Shown here piece by piece: positions 25,550 through 34,556 of a stretch of DNA of 64,000 nt. The notes beneath the pieces are model-generated. The model worked only from the letters and a program-made list of their open reading frames with translations, made no database searches and was not told the origin of the DNA. Position 1 is the stretch's first letter. The number at the start of each line of letters is the position of its first letter. The stretch lies in contig NZ_FRAH01000006.1 in NCBI RefSeq assembly GCF_900142265.1, forward strand, positions 44,092 to 108,091, given 5' to 3'. The position numbers were made by a program, and so were the translations under genes. Origin of the DNA: Anaerotignum lactatifermentans DSM 14214 (GTDB lineage Bacteria; Bacillota; Clostridia; Lachnospirales; Anaerotignaceae).

Positions 25550-25567
25550 AAACAGGAGGAATGAAGT

Positions 25568-26383
25568 ATGAAACATGTATTGACCATAGCTGGTTCTGAC
25601 ACCTGCGGCGGCGCTGGCATTCAGGCGGACCTGAAAACATTTTCCGCACAGGGCACTTATGGTATGAGCGTTATTACAGCGGTAACTGTCCAGAACACAC
25701 AGGGCGTATTCGGCTGCCAGGACATCGACCCTGAAATCATCAAAGGTCAGATTGACGCCATTTTTACAGACATTGAAGTAAGCGCTGTAAAAATCGGTAT
25801 GGTATCTCAGATTCCTACCATCCACGCCATTGCAGACAAACTGGAACAGTATCAGCCCAAGAATGTTGTGCTGGACCCTGTTATGATTTCCAAGAGTGGT
25901 TTTGACCTGATGCAGCCCGAAGCCAAAGAAGCACTCATCACCAGACTGATTCCTCTGGCTTATGTCATCACTCCCAACCTGCCGGAAGCAGAAGTCATCA
26001 CAGGTCTGAAGATCAACGACCTGGCTTCTATGGAACAGGCAGCAAGAGCCATTCATAAAATGGGCGCCAAAAACGTGCTCATCAAAGGCGGACATCTGGA
26101 AGACGACGCTACAGACCTGCTCTTTGACGGGGAAAACATTGTGACACTTCATTCTGACCGTATCAATACAAAGAATACCCACGGAACAGGATGCACCATG
26201 TCCTCCTGTATTGCGGCAAATCTGGCAAAAGGCAAAACTGTGGAAGAAGCAGTGCGCATTGCCAAAGATTATATCACAACAGCCATTGCCCATTCTCTGG
26301 ATATTGGCAAAGGCGTAGGTCCTACCAACCATTTCTATGAACTCTATACCAAAGCTGGTATCTGGGACGAAATCAAAGATTGA
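25568..26383 (+). CDS. thiD: Hydroxymethylpyrimidine/phosphomethylpyrimidine kinase
   Basis: Phosphorylates HMP and then HMP-phosphate in thiamine pyrimidine synthesis or salvage. The 271-residue ribokinase-fold protein starts MKHVLTIAGSDTCGGAGIQADLKTF, carries VTVQNTQGV near 40, and has the catalytic NTHGTGCTMSSCIAANLAKG motif near 207. It starts 18 bases after thiW, behind the same TPP riboswitch, and ends at a strong terminator. In this pair ThiW would bring in thiazole while ThiD handles the pyrimidine. Confidence 0.94.
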   Translation: MKHVLTIAGSDTCGGAGIQADLKTFSAQGTYGMSVITAVTVQNTQGVFGCQDIDPEIIKGQIDAIFTDIEVSAVKIGMVSQIPTIHAIADKLEQYQPKNVVLDPVMISKSGFDLMQPEAKEALITRLIPLAYVITPNLPEAEVITGLKINDLASMEQAARAIHKMGAKNVLIKGGHLEDDATDLLFDGENIVTLHSDRINTKNTHGTGCTMSSCIAANLAKGKTVEEAVRIAKDYITTAIAHSLDIGKGVGPTNHFYELYTKAGIWDEIKD

Positions 26384-26392
26384 TTCTCTTTC

Positions 26393-26427
26393 GGAGCATG
26401 TTTTTCTGGACATGCTCCTTTTTTTTA
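26393..26427 (+). terminator. Terminator of thiWD
   Basis: GGAGCATGT (26393-26401) pairs perfectly with ACATGCTCC (26410-26418) around an eight-base loop, followed by eight T. Confidence 0.93.
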
Positions 26428-26470
26428 TGCCGAAATTTGTCTGAAAAAAGGTCAATTCAAACATTTTTCA

Positions 26471-26499
26471 TTGTCTTTTGTCGAAAAGGGCGATATAAT
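26471..26499 (+). promoter_or_regulatory. Promoter of the LCP gene
   Basis: TTGTCT (26471-26476), 17 bases, TATAAT (26494-26499). The start of transcription near 26506 coincides with an in-frame ATG, which argues that the real start codon is the downstream TTG at 26599. Confidence 0.75.
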
Positions 26500-26598
26500 G
26501 TAAAAATGCTGTGCTATGCCCTCGGGCACCAGTGGAACAGAAAAGATGCCCTTTTGGGGGGGCAAAACATAAAAATTTTGCAGACGGAGGCGGCATGT

Positions 26599-27630
26599 TT
26601 GAGTAGAAGAAGAAAAAACAGATTGCGCAGATTGTTTTTTAAGACATTGTTTATTACCATGGCCATACTGATTGCCCTGATGCTGGCAGCTTATGGCGTA
26701 TTCGCATATTTGCTGGGGGGACTGAACCGTACCACACTGGATGAAAGCAAATTGTCTGTAACGGCAGGGCTTTCTCAGAACGGAAAAATCACCAACATTG
26801 CTCTGTTTGGGCTGGACTCCCGAAACCATGACTACGAAGGTCGTTCCGATGCCATCATGGTGGCTTCTGTCAACGGGAAAACAGGGAAAATCAAACTGGT
26901 TTCCATTGCCCGTGACACTTATGTGAATGTACCCGGTTATGGAGAAACAAAAATCAACCACGCTTATGCTTACGGCGGTGCGGAACTTGCCATCCAGACC
27001 ATCAACGAAAACTTCAATCTGGATATCACAGACTATGCGGCAGTAAACTTTGACTCTCTGGCAGATGTCATTGATGCCATGGGCGGCATCGACTTGGAGG
27101 TAACAGAGGAAGAACGCTACCAGATCAACGCGTACCTGCTGGAAGGCGAACCTCTGCGGGAAAGCGGCATGGTACATCTGAATGGACCGCAGGCAGTAAG
27201 TTATGCCCGTATCCGTAAGATTGACAGCGATACCATGCGTACGGAACGCCAGAGAAAGGTACTGGAATGTCTCTTTGAAAAGGCAAAAAACATCAGCCCT
27301 CTGGAATACCCTTCCTATATCCGCAAATTCGCGCCTATGATCGAAACTTCCCTGACCAATGAGGAAATTCTGGAACTGGTATCTGTAGGGGCAAACCCGA
27401 ACCTGACACTGGAACAGGGTGCATTCCCCAATGACTATATCCAGAGCACCGGTCAGACCATCGGCGGCGTATGGTATTACGTTTACGACATCGATCAGGC
27501 GGCAGACATGCTCCATGAATTTATTTATAACGATGTACCCTTTGAATACTACGGTTTGACGGAAGAAGAAATCGCTGCACTGGAAAGCGGTGGCACTTCC
27601 GAGGGAACGGAAGGAGAAAATGTAGAATAA
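26599..27630 (+). CDS. LytR-CpsA-Psr (LCP) family glycopolymer ligase
   Basis: Membrane enzyme of the family that attaches teichoic acids or capsular polymers to peptidoglycan. From TTG 26599 (eight bases after GGAGG) it has 343 residues, with a very basic head (SRRRKNRLRRLFFK), one transmembrane helix (about 15-38) and the LCP domain. Key segments are NIALFGLDSRN, RSDAIMVASVN, LVSIARDTYVNVPGYG and KINHAYAYGG, which hold the Asp and Arg residues that bind pyrophosphate. The tail is Glu/Gly-rich. In-frame upstream starts would precede the promoter or lack a ribosome site. It is transcribed alone. Confidence 0.9.
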   Translation: MSRRRKNRLRRLFFKTLFITMAILIALMLAAYGVFAYLLGGLNRTTLDESKLSVTAGLSQNGKITNIALFGLDSRNHDYEGRSDAIMVASVNGKTGKIKLVSIARDTYVNVPGYGETKINHAYAYGGAELAIQTINENFNLDITDYAAVNFDSLADVIDAMGGIDLEVTEEERYQINAYLLEGEPLRESGMVHLNGPQAVSYARIRKIDSDTMRTERQRKVLECLFEKAKNISPLEYPSYIRKFAPMIETSLTNEEILELVSVGANPNLTLEQGAFPNDYIQSTGQTIGGVWYYVYDIDQAADMLHEFIYNDVPFEYYGLTEEEIAALESGGTSEGTEGENVE

Positions 27631-27684
27631 ACTGCATTTTGTCTCTGTTTTGGAGAAAGAACTTTTGTTTTTTTGAAAAAGTGG

Positions 27685-27712
27685 TTGACAAAGGAAAATA
27701 TCGCGTTATAAT
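27685..27712 (+). promoter_or_regulatory. Promoter of the methionine T-box unit
   Basis: TTGACA (27685-27690), 16 bases, TATAAT (27707-27712). Transcription starts near 27719, giving a leader of about 325 bases before metN. Confidence 0.88.
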
Positions 27713-27719
27713 GATGATT

Positions 27720-28010
27720 AACTGAAAGAGAAAAAGGCTAAGAAAAGAAGAGTACATCTTGGATGGTTTTACAGAGAACCTCTGGTAGCTGTGAAGGAGG
27801 AAACGCGGAAAAGATGGAAGATGGTCTTGGAGCCGCGCACCGAGAGGAAATCCTTTAGGCTGCGACGGGTGTGCCCGTGACAGCACTACGATATCGGCAG
27901 TTTTGCCCGTACCGGATAAGGTCATCATCGTGAGGTGATGATAAATTAGGGTGGTAACACGAAGCTATGATCTCGTCCCTTGACAGACGGTCAGGGACGG
28001 GAGTTTTTTT
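27720..28010 (+). promoter_or_regulatory. T-box leader, probably tRNA-Met sensing
   Basis: Stem I carries the conserved AGAGAACC...GCTGTGAA (about 27773-27795) and TTGGAGC near 27827. ATG at 27821-27823, directly before GTCTTGGAGC, is the likely specifier for methionine. The T-box sequence TTAGGGTGGTAACACGAAGC lies at about 27946-27965 and pairs with the tRNA acceptor end. The competing terminator is CTCGTCCC... / ...GGGACGGGAG (27972-28003) followed by seven T. Uncharged tRNA-Met should allow read-through into metNIQ. Confidence 0.93.
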
Positions 28011-28043
28011 ATGAATCCGTAAGAAGGAAAAGGAGAGAGGAAC

Positions 28044-29063
28044 ATGGAGCAGAAGGAAATCATGATTCGGCTCAAAGGAATCACCAAAGCGTTTCCCCAG
28101 AAAAAAGGAACGCTGGAAGTGCTTCACGGCATTGATTTGGATATTGAAAAAGGCGAGATTTTCGGCATCATCGGTCTGAGCGGCGCCGGCAAGAGTACAC
28201 TGGTACGATGCATCAACCTGCTGGAACGTCCTACAGAAGGTCAGGTATTTCTGGATGGTCAGGAATTGACCTGCCTTTCCGAGAAGGATTTGAGACAGGC
28301 ACGCCGTTCCATGGGTATGATCTTCCAGCAGTTCCACCTGCTCATGCAGCGGACAGCCATGGAAAATGTATGCTTCCCCATGGAGATCGCCGGTGTGAAA
28401 AAGGCAGAAGCCAGAGAAAAGGCAAAAGAATTGCTGGAACTGGTTGGTCTGGGCGATAGAATGGAATCTTATCCTTCCCAGCTTTCCGGCGGTCAGAAAC
28501 AGAGGGTTGCCATCGCCAGAGCATTGGCCACAAACCCGAAAATCCTGCTTTGTGATGAAGCAACAAGCGCCCTGGACCCCAACACAACAGCCGGGGTTCT
28601 GGAACTTCTGAAAGACATCAACAAACGACTGGGCATCACCATTGTGGTGATTACCCACGAAATGAAAGTCATTCAGGAAATCTGCAACAGAGTTGCTATT
28701 ATCAGTGAAGGTAAGATTGCAGAAATGGGCAGCGTACAGGAAATCTTCCGGGCTCCCAAAACACAGATCGGTCAGGAACTGGTATTCCATGAAGGTTCCA
28801 ACCGAGAAGCTTATGCAGGGAAATTGCCTTACTGCTATCGTGTGGTATTCAAAGGTGGTATTTCTAATGAACCTGTACTGGGACGTATGATGATTGATTG
28901 TAACGGTGTGGCAAATATCCTTGCCGGCAACACCAGAAATATTGATGGGGAAGTTTTTGGTCAGATGATTCTGCAGTTCCCCGAAGAAGAAGCCCTGCGG
29001 AAAAAAATGATTCAGTATTTGAAAGATCAGGGCGTAGAAGTTGAGGAGGTAGCGTATGTTTAA
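28044..29063 (+). CDS. metN: Methionine ABC transporter ATP-binding protein
   Basis: ATPase of the MetNIQ methionine importer. The 339 residues carry Walker A GLSGAGKST near 46, the Q-loop MGMIFQQFHLL, signature LSGGQKQRVAIARAL near 148, Walker B LLCDEATSALDP and the switch His in VVITHEM. The last 80 residues form the NIL domain that binds methionine and inhibits the transporter when it is plentiful. ATG 28044 follows AAAGGAGAGAGG. It overlaps metI by eight bases and is controlled by the upstream T-box. Confidence 0.96.
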   Translation: MEQKEIMIRLKGITKAFPQKKGTLEVLHGIDLDIEKGEIFGIIGLSGAGKSTLVRCINLLERPTEGQVFLDGQELTCLSEKDLRQARRSMGMIFQQFHLLMQRTAMENVCFPMEIAGVKKAEAREKAKELLELVGLGDRMESYPSQLSGGQKQRVAIARALATNPKILLCDEATSALDPNTTAGVLELLKDINKRLGITIVVITHEMKVIQEICNRVAIISEGKIAEMGSVQEIFRAPKTQIGQELVFHEGSNREAYAGKLPYCYRVVFKGGISNEPVLGRMMIDCNGVANILAGNTRNIDGEVFGQMILQFPEEEALRKKMIQYLKDQGVEVEEVAYV

Positions 29064-29715
29064 TTCAGAAATGATTTCTTTAGTAGGCGTAGCCTTCTGG
29101 GAAAGTATTTATATGACCATTATTTCCTCATTTTTTGCATATGTCATCGGCTTGCCTTTGGGCTTGATTCTGGTGGCAACAGATAAGGATGGTATCGCAC
29201 CGGCGCCCCTGTTCAATCAGGTGCTGGGGATTATCATCAACATCCTGCGTTCCATTCCTTTCCTGATTTTGCTGGTAGCCATGATGCCTATCACACAGGC
29301 AGTTGTGGGCACTGTTATCGGTGCAAAGGCAACGGTTGTGGTACTGGTGGTAGCAGCGGCTCCCTTCATTGCCAGACTGGTGGAATCTTCCCTGAAGGAA
29401 GTGGACAAAGGTGTTGTGGAAGCGGCACAGTCCATGGGGGCTTCTCCCTTTGAAATCATGACAAAGGTACTGCTGCCCGAAGCAAAACCTTCTCTTTTGA
29501 TCGGCAGTGCCATCGCCATGACAACCATTCTGGGCTACTCCGCAATGGCAGGTTTCTGCGGCGGCGGCGGTCTGGGTGCTGTAGCCATCAACTATGGTTA
29601 CTACCGCAGTCAGAGAGATATCATGTTAGTCATGGTAGTTCTGCTGGTAGTGATCGTGCAGGTATTGCAGGAAGTTGGCCTTCGTATCGCAAGAGGCACA
29701 GACAAACGGCTGTAA
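29056..29715 (+). CDS. metI: Methionine ABC transporter permease
   Basis: Membrane subunit of MetNIQ, 219 residues with five transmembrane helices. The coupling motif that contacts MetN is EAAQSMGASPFEIMTKVLLP near residue 120, followed by the conserved YSAMAGFCGGGGLGAVAINYG. The start at 29056 overlaps the end of metN by eight bases and is preceded by GAGGAGG. The sequence has the normal length and no breaks. Confidence 0.95.
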   Translation: MFNSEMISLVGVAFWESIYMTIISSFFAYVIGLPLGLILVATDKDGIAPAPLFNQVLGIIINILRSIPFLILLVAMMPITQAVVGTVIGAKATVVVLVVAAAPFIARLVESSLKEVDKGVVEAAQSMGASPFEIMTKVLLPEAKPSLLIGSAIAMTTILGYSAMAGFCGGGGLGAVAINYGYYRSQRDIMLVMVVLLVVIVQVLQEVGLRIARGTDKRL

Positions 29716-29781
29716 CTCGTTAAGAGTACACATAAAAAAAGAAAACAAATGCTATTCAAATTCTAAGGAGGAACATGTATT

Positions 29782-30639
29782 ATGAAAAAGTTTATTGGTA
29801 TTTTATTGACAGCAGCTTTGGCATTCGGCGCTGTAGGCTGCGGCGGCACAACAACAGAAACAGCAGATGAAGGCGCAACAACTGCAACAACAGAAGGCAC
29901 AACCATCAAAGTTGGCGCTTCTCCTTCCCCTCACGCAGAAATCCTGAAAGCTGCACAGCCCCTGCTGGCAGAAAAAGGCGTTACACTGGAAATCGTAGAA
30001 TTTACAGACTATGTACAGCCTAACCTGGCATTGAACACAGGCGACCTGGATGCAAACTACTTCCAGCATCAGCCTTACCTGGATCAGTTCAATGCTGACA
30101 ACGACATGGATCTGGTAGCTCTGGGTGCTGTTCACTATGAACCCATGGGCATCTTCGCAGGCAACTCCAGCGACCTGGCTGCTCTGCCTGACGGCGCAAA
30201 AGTAGGCGTACCCAATGACGCAACAAACGAAGCAAGAGCACTGCTGCTGCTGGAATCTAACGGTCTGATCACACTGAAAGAAGATGCTGGCGTAGCAGCA
30301 ACAAAACTGGATATCGTAGAAAACCCTCATAACCTGGAAATCGTTGAAATGGAAGCTGCACAGCTGCCTCTGTCCCTGAGCTCTCTGGATATCGCTGTGA
30401 TCAACGGTAACTATGCACTGGGCGGCGGTCTGAGCATCTCTGACGCACTGGCAATCGAAGAAGCTGACTCTCTGGCAGCAGAAACATACCAGAACGTTGT
30501 AGCAGTTCGCAATGGTGACGAAACAAGACCTGAACTGCAGACACTGATGGAAGTTCTGAACTCTCAGGAAATCGCTGACTACATCAACGAAACATTCGAA
30601 GGCGCTGTAGCACCTGTATTCGAAGTAGCAGCTGAATAA
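29782..30639 (+). CDS. metQ: Methionine-binding lipoprotein
   Basis: Substrate-binding lipoprotein of MetNIQ, anchored outside the cytoplasmic membrane. The 285-residue precursor begins MKKFIGILLTAALAFGAVGCGG, with the lipobox ending at Cys20, and then a low-complexity Thr/Ala/Glu linker. The NlpA domain starts IKVGASPSPHAEILKAA and contains NTGDLDANYFQHQPYLDQF near 92. Its codon use is very biased (few rare codons), as in highly expressed genes. It lies 66 bases after metI; a partial dispersed hairpin element downstream probably ends the operon. Confidence 0.95.
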   Translation: MKKFIGILLTAALAFGAVGCGGTTTETADEGATTATTEGTTIKVGASPSPHAEILKAAQPLLAEKGVTLEIVEFTDYVQPNLALNTGDLDANYFQHQPYLDQFNADNDMDLVALGAVHYEPMGIFAGNSSDLAALPDGAKVGVPNDATNEARALLLLESNGLITLKEDAGVAATKLDIVENPHNLEIVEMEAAQLPLSLSSLDIAVINGNYALGGGLSISDALAIEEADSLAAETYQNVVAVRNGDETRPELQTLMEVLNSQEIADYINETFEGAVAPVFEVAAE

Positions 30640-30714
30640 AAACAAATTTTGCAAAAGAAAGAAACATGAAAGACGGTTTCCTTAGGTACACAAGATAAAA
30701 ACATCAATCAAAAT

Positions 30715-30780
30715 AGAAAAGCCGAAATCCTTTGTATATCAGGGTTTCGGCTTTCTTTGTTTTCTTATGAAGATGCCCCT
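30715..30780 (-). repeat. Dispersed hairpin element, copy D (partial, inverted)
   Basis: Hairpin AAAGCCGAAATCCT / AGGGTTTCGGCTTT (30718-30754), then CTTTGTTTTCTTATGAAGATGCCCCT, the same end as copy C. Hairpin 2 is absent. It lies between convergent metQ and the GNAT gene and can terminate both. Confidence 0.75.
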
Positions 30781-30815
30781 AATTTCCATATGGGAATTTT
30801 CTGCTTTTTTTGTGC

Positions 30816-31298
30816 TTAATCTTCTGCCATATTTTTCAGGGTATCTCCCGCCAGACGGTACACTGTCCAGTCGGACATGGGTTCTGCCCCTAAGGAGAGA
30901 TAAAACCCGATGGAAGGGGTGTTGGTATCCAGACACCACCATTCCAGTCTGCCGCAGCCTCTTTCTACAGCAATCTGCGCCAGTTTCTGCAAAATGGCTT
31001 TGCCGTAGCCCTTGCCACGGTGGACAGGGGACACATATAAATCTTCCAGATAAATGCCAGCTCTCCCCAGAAATGTGGAGAAGTTGTGGAAAAACAGTGC
31101 GAAGCCAATTTCTTCGCCGGACTTATCCACAGCCAAAAGCACTTCTGCTTTTTCTTTATCAAAAATCCAGGTTTCCAGAATTTCTTCCGTTGCTACCACT
31201 TCAGAAAGAAGCCCTTCATAATCCGCCAGTTCTTTGATAAACCGCAGAATCAGGGGGATATCTTTCCGTTCTGCGAACCGAAAAGTCAGGTCTGTCAT
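30816..31298 (-). CDS. GNAT family N-acetyltransferase (diamine acetyltransferase-like)
   Basis: A 160-residue acetyl-CoA-dependent transferase. The N-terminus FRFAERKDIPLILRFIKELADYE and the acetyl-CoA loop YVSPVHRGKGYGKAILQKL (about 88-106) match the spermidine/spermine or thialysine acetyltransferase-like branch. WWCLDTNTPSIGFYLSLGAEP is the usual C-terminal strand and helix. Substrate is inferred only from resemblance. It ends nine bases before the dUTPase gene begins on the same strand, downstream of dut, nrdG and nrdD. Confidence 0.87.
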   Translation of the reverse strand: MTDLTFRFAERKDIPLILRFIKELADYEGLLSEVVATEEILETWIFDKEKAEVLLAVDKSGEEIGFALFFHNFSTFLGRAGIYLEDLYVSPVHRGKGYGKAILQKLAQIAVERGCGRLEWWCLDTNTPSIGFYLSLGAEPMSDWTVYRLAGDTLKNMAED

Positions 31299-31307
31299 GT
31301 TATCGCC

Positions 31308-31742
31308 TCAATTCTTGCCTGTGGAGCCAATGCCGCCACGGTCGTCGTTGCCCAGTGTTTCTGCTTCGTCAAAAGAAATGGCAGGCTGGTGCTCGAAAAT
31401 ACGGAACTGACAGATACGGTCGTTCACATCAATGACGGTGTCACGCATAGCCAGCGCGGGGAAGAACCACTGGTCGTTATCGCCGCAGTAGCTTTCGTCC
31501 ACAATGCCGCAGTGGTTGGTCTGGATAACGCCAAAGTTCTTGAAAGTAGAGCTGCGGGGCACGATATGCGCTTCATAGCCCTTTGGCAGCTCCATGGCGA
31601 TGCCCAGAGGAATCAGGCGGAATTCTCCTGCCTTCAGTTTCACTCTTTCTGCTGCCCGCAGGTCGATCCAGTCGGATTTGCCGTCGATGTAACGCAGTTT
31701 TTCGATTTTGTCGCTGAGATATTTGATTCTGATGGAAACCAT
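31308..31742 (-). CDS. dut: dUTP diphosphatase (dUTPase)
   Basis: Trimeric enzyme that hydrolyses dUTP to dUMP, keeping uracil out of DNA and supplying dTMP synthesis. The 144 residues contain the five family motifs: [36 protein letters not shown] and the C-terminal RGGIGSTG. It lies next to the nrdDG genes, joining deoxynucleotide synthesis and clean-up. It starts 24 bases after the nrdG stop codon. Confidence 0.93.
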   Translation of the reverse strand: MVSIRIKYLSDKIEKLRYIDGKSDWIDLRAAERVKLKAGEFRLIPLGIAMELPKGYEAHIVPRSSTFKNFGVIQTNHCGIVDESYCGDNDQWFFPALAMRDTVIDVNDRICQFRIFEHQPAISFDEAETLGNDDRGGIGSTGKN

Positions 31743-31766
31743 TGATTTCTTCCTTTCTGTATTGCT

Positions 31767-32261
31767 TTATTCCGCGTGGTAAAGGTACATGGTGCCTTTT
31801 TCCAGAGATTTCTGTACGTCGATGATCCGCTGGTTAAAGCTGCCTTTCCAGTGGAGCTGAGGGTCTTTCAGTTCTTCCACAAAACGTCCGTCTACGATAA
31901 CGTCCAGATAGGGCATGATAGGCAGAGCGCTGACTTCTTCCCAAAGATAGCCGGTGTAGAGCCATGTTTTCTTGTCAGGAAAGGCTTCTTTGATTTCTTT
32001 CGCCAGTGCGGTCACATCTTCCCGGTTGCCCATGTATAAGGGGTCACCGCCGCTGAATGTGATGCCGCTGATGTAGTCTTTTTCCAGTTCTGCAAAAATT
32101 TCCGCTTTGGCAGCCTCATCAAAAGGCAGACCGCCGTTGGGGTCCCATGTAATGGGGTTCTGGCAGTTTTTGCAGCCGTGGGAGCATCCCGCTACCCACA
32201 AAACCACTCGCAGCCCTTCGCCGTTGAGCATATCGTCTTTTGTGATGTTGTGGTAACGCAT
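31767..32261 (-). CDS. nrdG: Anaerobic ribonucleotide reductase activating protein
   Basis: Radical-SAM enzyme that installs the glycyl radical on NrdD. The 164-residue protein has the CSHGCKNCQNP cluster motif (CxxxCxxC, about residues 26-35) that binds the 4Fe-4S centre, followed by ITFSGGDPLY (SAM-binding GGD). It starts in a TAATG overlap with the nrdD stop codon, so the two are translationally coupled. Confidence 0.95.
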   Translation of the reverse strand: MRYHNITKDDMLNGEGLRVVLWVAGCSHGCKNCQNPITWDPNGGLPFDEAAKAEIFAELEKDYISGITFSGGDPLYMGNREDVTALAKEIKEAFPDKKTWLYTGYLWEEVSALPIMPYLDVIVDGRFVEELKDPQLHWKGSFNQRIIDVQKSLEKGTMYLYHAE

Positions 32262-34378
32262 TACATACTCTTCCTTTCTGCGATTTCTGCCATTTTTGCT
32301 TCATTCAGACGAGTATCGCCTTTGACACGGGAGTAAGACAGATATCCATTCATTCTTTCGATTTTTGTCAGGTTTTTGCTGCCACATTTCGGGCATACGT
32401 CCATTTCCAGTTCCTGATGACCGCAGTCGTCGCAGTATGCCAGAGAAAGGTTTACCCCTTCATAGAAGCCCATCTTCATGGCACGGCGCACCAGTGTGCG
32501 GATGGCGTCCAAATTGTAGTCGATGGGGTATTTTACATACTGAATCTTGCCGCCGTTGGACAAATCCCAAAAACGTTTTTCCAGATCCTGTTTCTGGATA
32601 GGGGAAATGTCTTCTGTTACATGGCAGTGGAAAGAGTTGCTTACGTAAGGACGGTCGGATACATTTTCCACTACGCCGTATTTCTTGCGGAACTGTGTTA
32701 CCTGCAGGCCGCAGAGGCTTTCCGCAGGAGTGCCGTAGATAGCGTACAGATTGCCGTCGGCTTTCTTGAATTCCGCCACTTTATCGTTGATGTGCTGCAA
32801 TGTGTCGATGGCAAACTGACCGTCTTCTACCAGAGATTTGCCGTTATACAGCTCCTGCAGTTCGTTCAGAGCAGTGATGCCGAAAGAAGCGGTAGCAGCC
32901 TTCAGCAAAGGTTTGATTTTGTCGTGAATGCCCAGATGACCGCCGTAGAAGCCGCCTTCGCAGTATGCCAGAGGGTTGGTGGATGCGCGCATTTCGCCCA
33001 GGTACGCATAAGTACGGATGTGGAGCTGACGAATCAGTTCCAGATAGTAGTCCAGTACTTCATAGAAAGGCTTGCTTTCCTGTTTTGCTTTTGCGTAAAT
33101 CATAGGCAGGTGCAGGCTGACAGCACCGATGTTGAAACGACCTACGAAAACAGGTTTGTCGTTTTCGTCAGCAGGTTCCATGCCGCCCCGTTCAAACCAA
33201 GGGGACAGGAAGGCACGGCAGCCCATGGGGCTGATGATGGCGCCGTATTTTTTATACATTTCCGCTACATAGCCTTCGCCTGTGAGGGAAAGCCAGTCGG
33301 GATACATGGTCTTGGAGGAGCAGAGGATGCCTGCTTCAAAGACATCTTCCAGTTCCTTGCCTTTTCCATGGAGATTTTCGTCATAAAGGAATACCAGTTT
33401 GGGGAACAGTACGGGCTTTTTGCAGTTTTTCTTGCCCTGTCCTTTTCTGCGAACGTTCAGCATGGTGATGGATGCCATTTTGGCAAATTTGCCTGTGCCT
33501 GTGCCGAATGTCATGGTGATGAAAGGATAATCCCCGCGGCTGGAAGCAACGGTGTTGAATTTGTATTCCCAGCCCTGGAAGCCCTGTTCAAAGTCGTTGA
33601 GGATGTCTGCCATAGCTTCTTTGTCCGCAGCCTTAGGTGTCAGACCCATGTCGATGTAACGGCGATAGAATTTTTCATAGCTCTTTTCCGCAAAGGGTTC
33701 CAGCAGCAGGTCTACGGAAGGTACCGTAAAACCGCCGTACTGCTGGCTGGCAGCGGAAAGAACGATGTCGCCGATGACGTCAAAGGCAACGTTCAGTGTT
33801 TTGGGTTCGTTGTACCACAGGTTGCCCATTTCAAAACCGCCAGTCAGTACTTCTTTTACGTCGAACAGGCAGCAGTTCATGGTGTCACGTCTGGCAGACA
33901 TATCATGGATGTAGATATAACCGTCACGGCATGCCTGGAGTTCTTCTGTGGTCATGAAGAATTTCTGGTACAGTTCTTTGTTCAGCTGATTGAATACCAG
34001 AGAGCGTTTTGTGGAAACCAGAGCGCTGTCGGTGTTGCTGTTTTCCTTGTCGCCGATATACATGATGGACTGGCTTTTTTTGTAAACCTCGTCCAGCATT
34101 TTCACAAAGTCCTGTTTGTAGTTGCGGTAATCACGGTAGCTTTTTGCAACTTCAGGCTTTACCTGTTCCAGTGCGCCTTCGACGATGTTGTGCATTTCCG
34201 CAATGGGGATGCCTTCTTTGCCAAGGGATTTCGCTTTTGTTTCTACGAAATCACAGATGAAATCCAGTTCTTCCTGTGTGAATTTCACCAGAGCGCGGTA
34301 AGCGGATTTGTTTACGGCAACTACAACTTTCTGCACATTCCACGGTTCGTGGGTATTATCTTTCTTAATCACATACAT
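32261..34378 (-). CDS. nrdD: Anaerobic ribonucleoside-triphosphate reductase
   Basis: Oxygen-sensitive glycyl-radical enzyme that reduces ribonucleoside triphosphates to deoxy forms. The 705-residue protein starts with an ATP-cone (about 1-90, VQKVVVAVNKSAYRAL). The catalytic domain follows, then a zinc site CDDCGH...CPKCGS, and the radical glycine in RMNGYLSYSR near the C-terminus. ATG 34378, eight bases after GGAGG, gives the usual MYVIKKDN start. Two NrdR-type boxes lie upstream. Carrying this enzyme indicates anaerobic growth; no aerobic reductase appears in the window. Confidence 0.96.
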   Translation of the reverse strand: MYVIKKDNTHEPWNVQKVVVAVNKSAYRALVKFTQEELDFICDFVETKAKSLGKEGIPIAEMHNIVEGALEQVKPEVAKSYRDYRNYKQDFVKMLDEVYKKSQSIMYIGDKENSNTDSALVSTKRSLVFNQLNKELYQKFFMTTEELQACRDGYIYIHDMSARRDTMNCCLFDVKEVLTGGFEMGNLWYNEPKTLNVAFDVIGDIVLSAASQQYGGFTVPSVDLLLEPFAEKSYEKFYRRYIDMGLTPKAADKEAMADILNDFEQGFQGWEYKFNTVASSRGDYPFITMTFGTGTGKFAKMASITMLNVRRKGQGKKNCKKPVLFPKLVFLYDENLHGKGKELEDVFEAGILCSSKTMYPDWLSLTGEGYVAEMYKKYGAIISPMGCRAFLSPWFERGGMEPADENDKPVFVGRFNIGAVSLHLPMIYAKAKQESKPFYEVLDYYLELIRQLHIRTYAYLGEMRASTNPLAYCEGGFYGGHLGIHDKIKPLLKAATASFGITALNELQELYNGKSLVEDGQFAIDTLQHINDKVAEFKKADGNLYAIYGTPAESLCGLQVTQFRKKYGVVENVSDRPYVSNSFHCHVTEDISPIQKQDLEKRFWDLSNGGKIQYVKYPIDYNLDAIRTLVRRAMKMGFYEGVNLSLAYCDDCGHQELEMDVCPKCGSKNLTKIERMNGYLSYSRVKGDTRLNEAKMAEIAERKSM

Positions 34379-34452
34379 GATGATATCCTCCTTCATTCTC
34401 GGCAAGCGAGATACAATACATAGTCATTTGCTGTATCATAATGTACCACATA

Positions 34453-34499
34453 CGGCTATATATTGCAATCAAAAATATAGACAACACAAGATATTGTGA
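34453..34499 (-). promoter_or_regulatory. Paired NrdR boxes in the nrdD promoter
   Basis: ACACAAGATATTGTGA (34484-34499) is close to the NrdR consensus ACACwATATAtwGTGT. A weaker copy, CGGCTATATATTGCAA (34453-34468), has its centre 31 bp away, the normal spacing of tandem NrdR boxes. They overlap the probable promoter. This predicts repression of nrdDG by the dATP-sensing NrdR protein. Confidence 0.65.
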
Positions 34500-34556
34500 A
34501 AACTTAGAGAAGTTCATCCGATTTTTTTCTGAAATTTTGTTAAGGTTATTTTTATT

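Noticed and set aside
24920..26464. Minus-strand frame across thiW and thiD
   Set aside because: It spans two real genes, a riboswitch terminator and an intergenic gap, and has no recognisable domain.
26506..26598. Longer N-terminus for the LCP protein from ATG 26506
   Set aside because: That ATG coincides with the predicted transcription start and has no ribosome site; TTG 26599 has GGAGG at proper spacing.
32417..34423. Long frame on the plus strand opposite nrdD
   Set aside because: It is the mirror of a well-conserved gene; the translation is rich in Phe, Gln, His and Cys with no motif or ribosome site.
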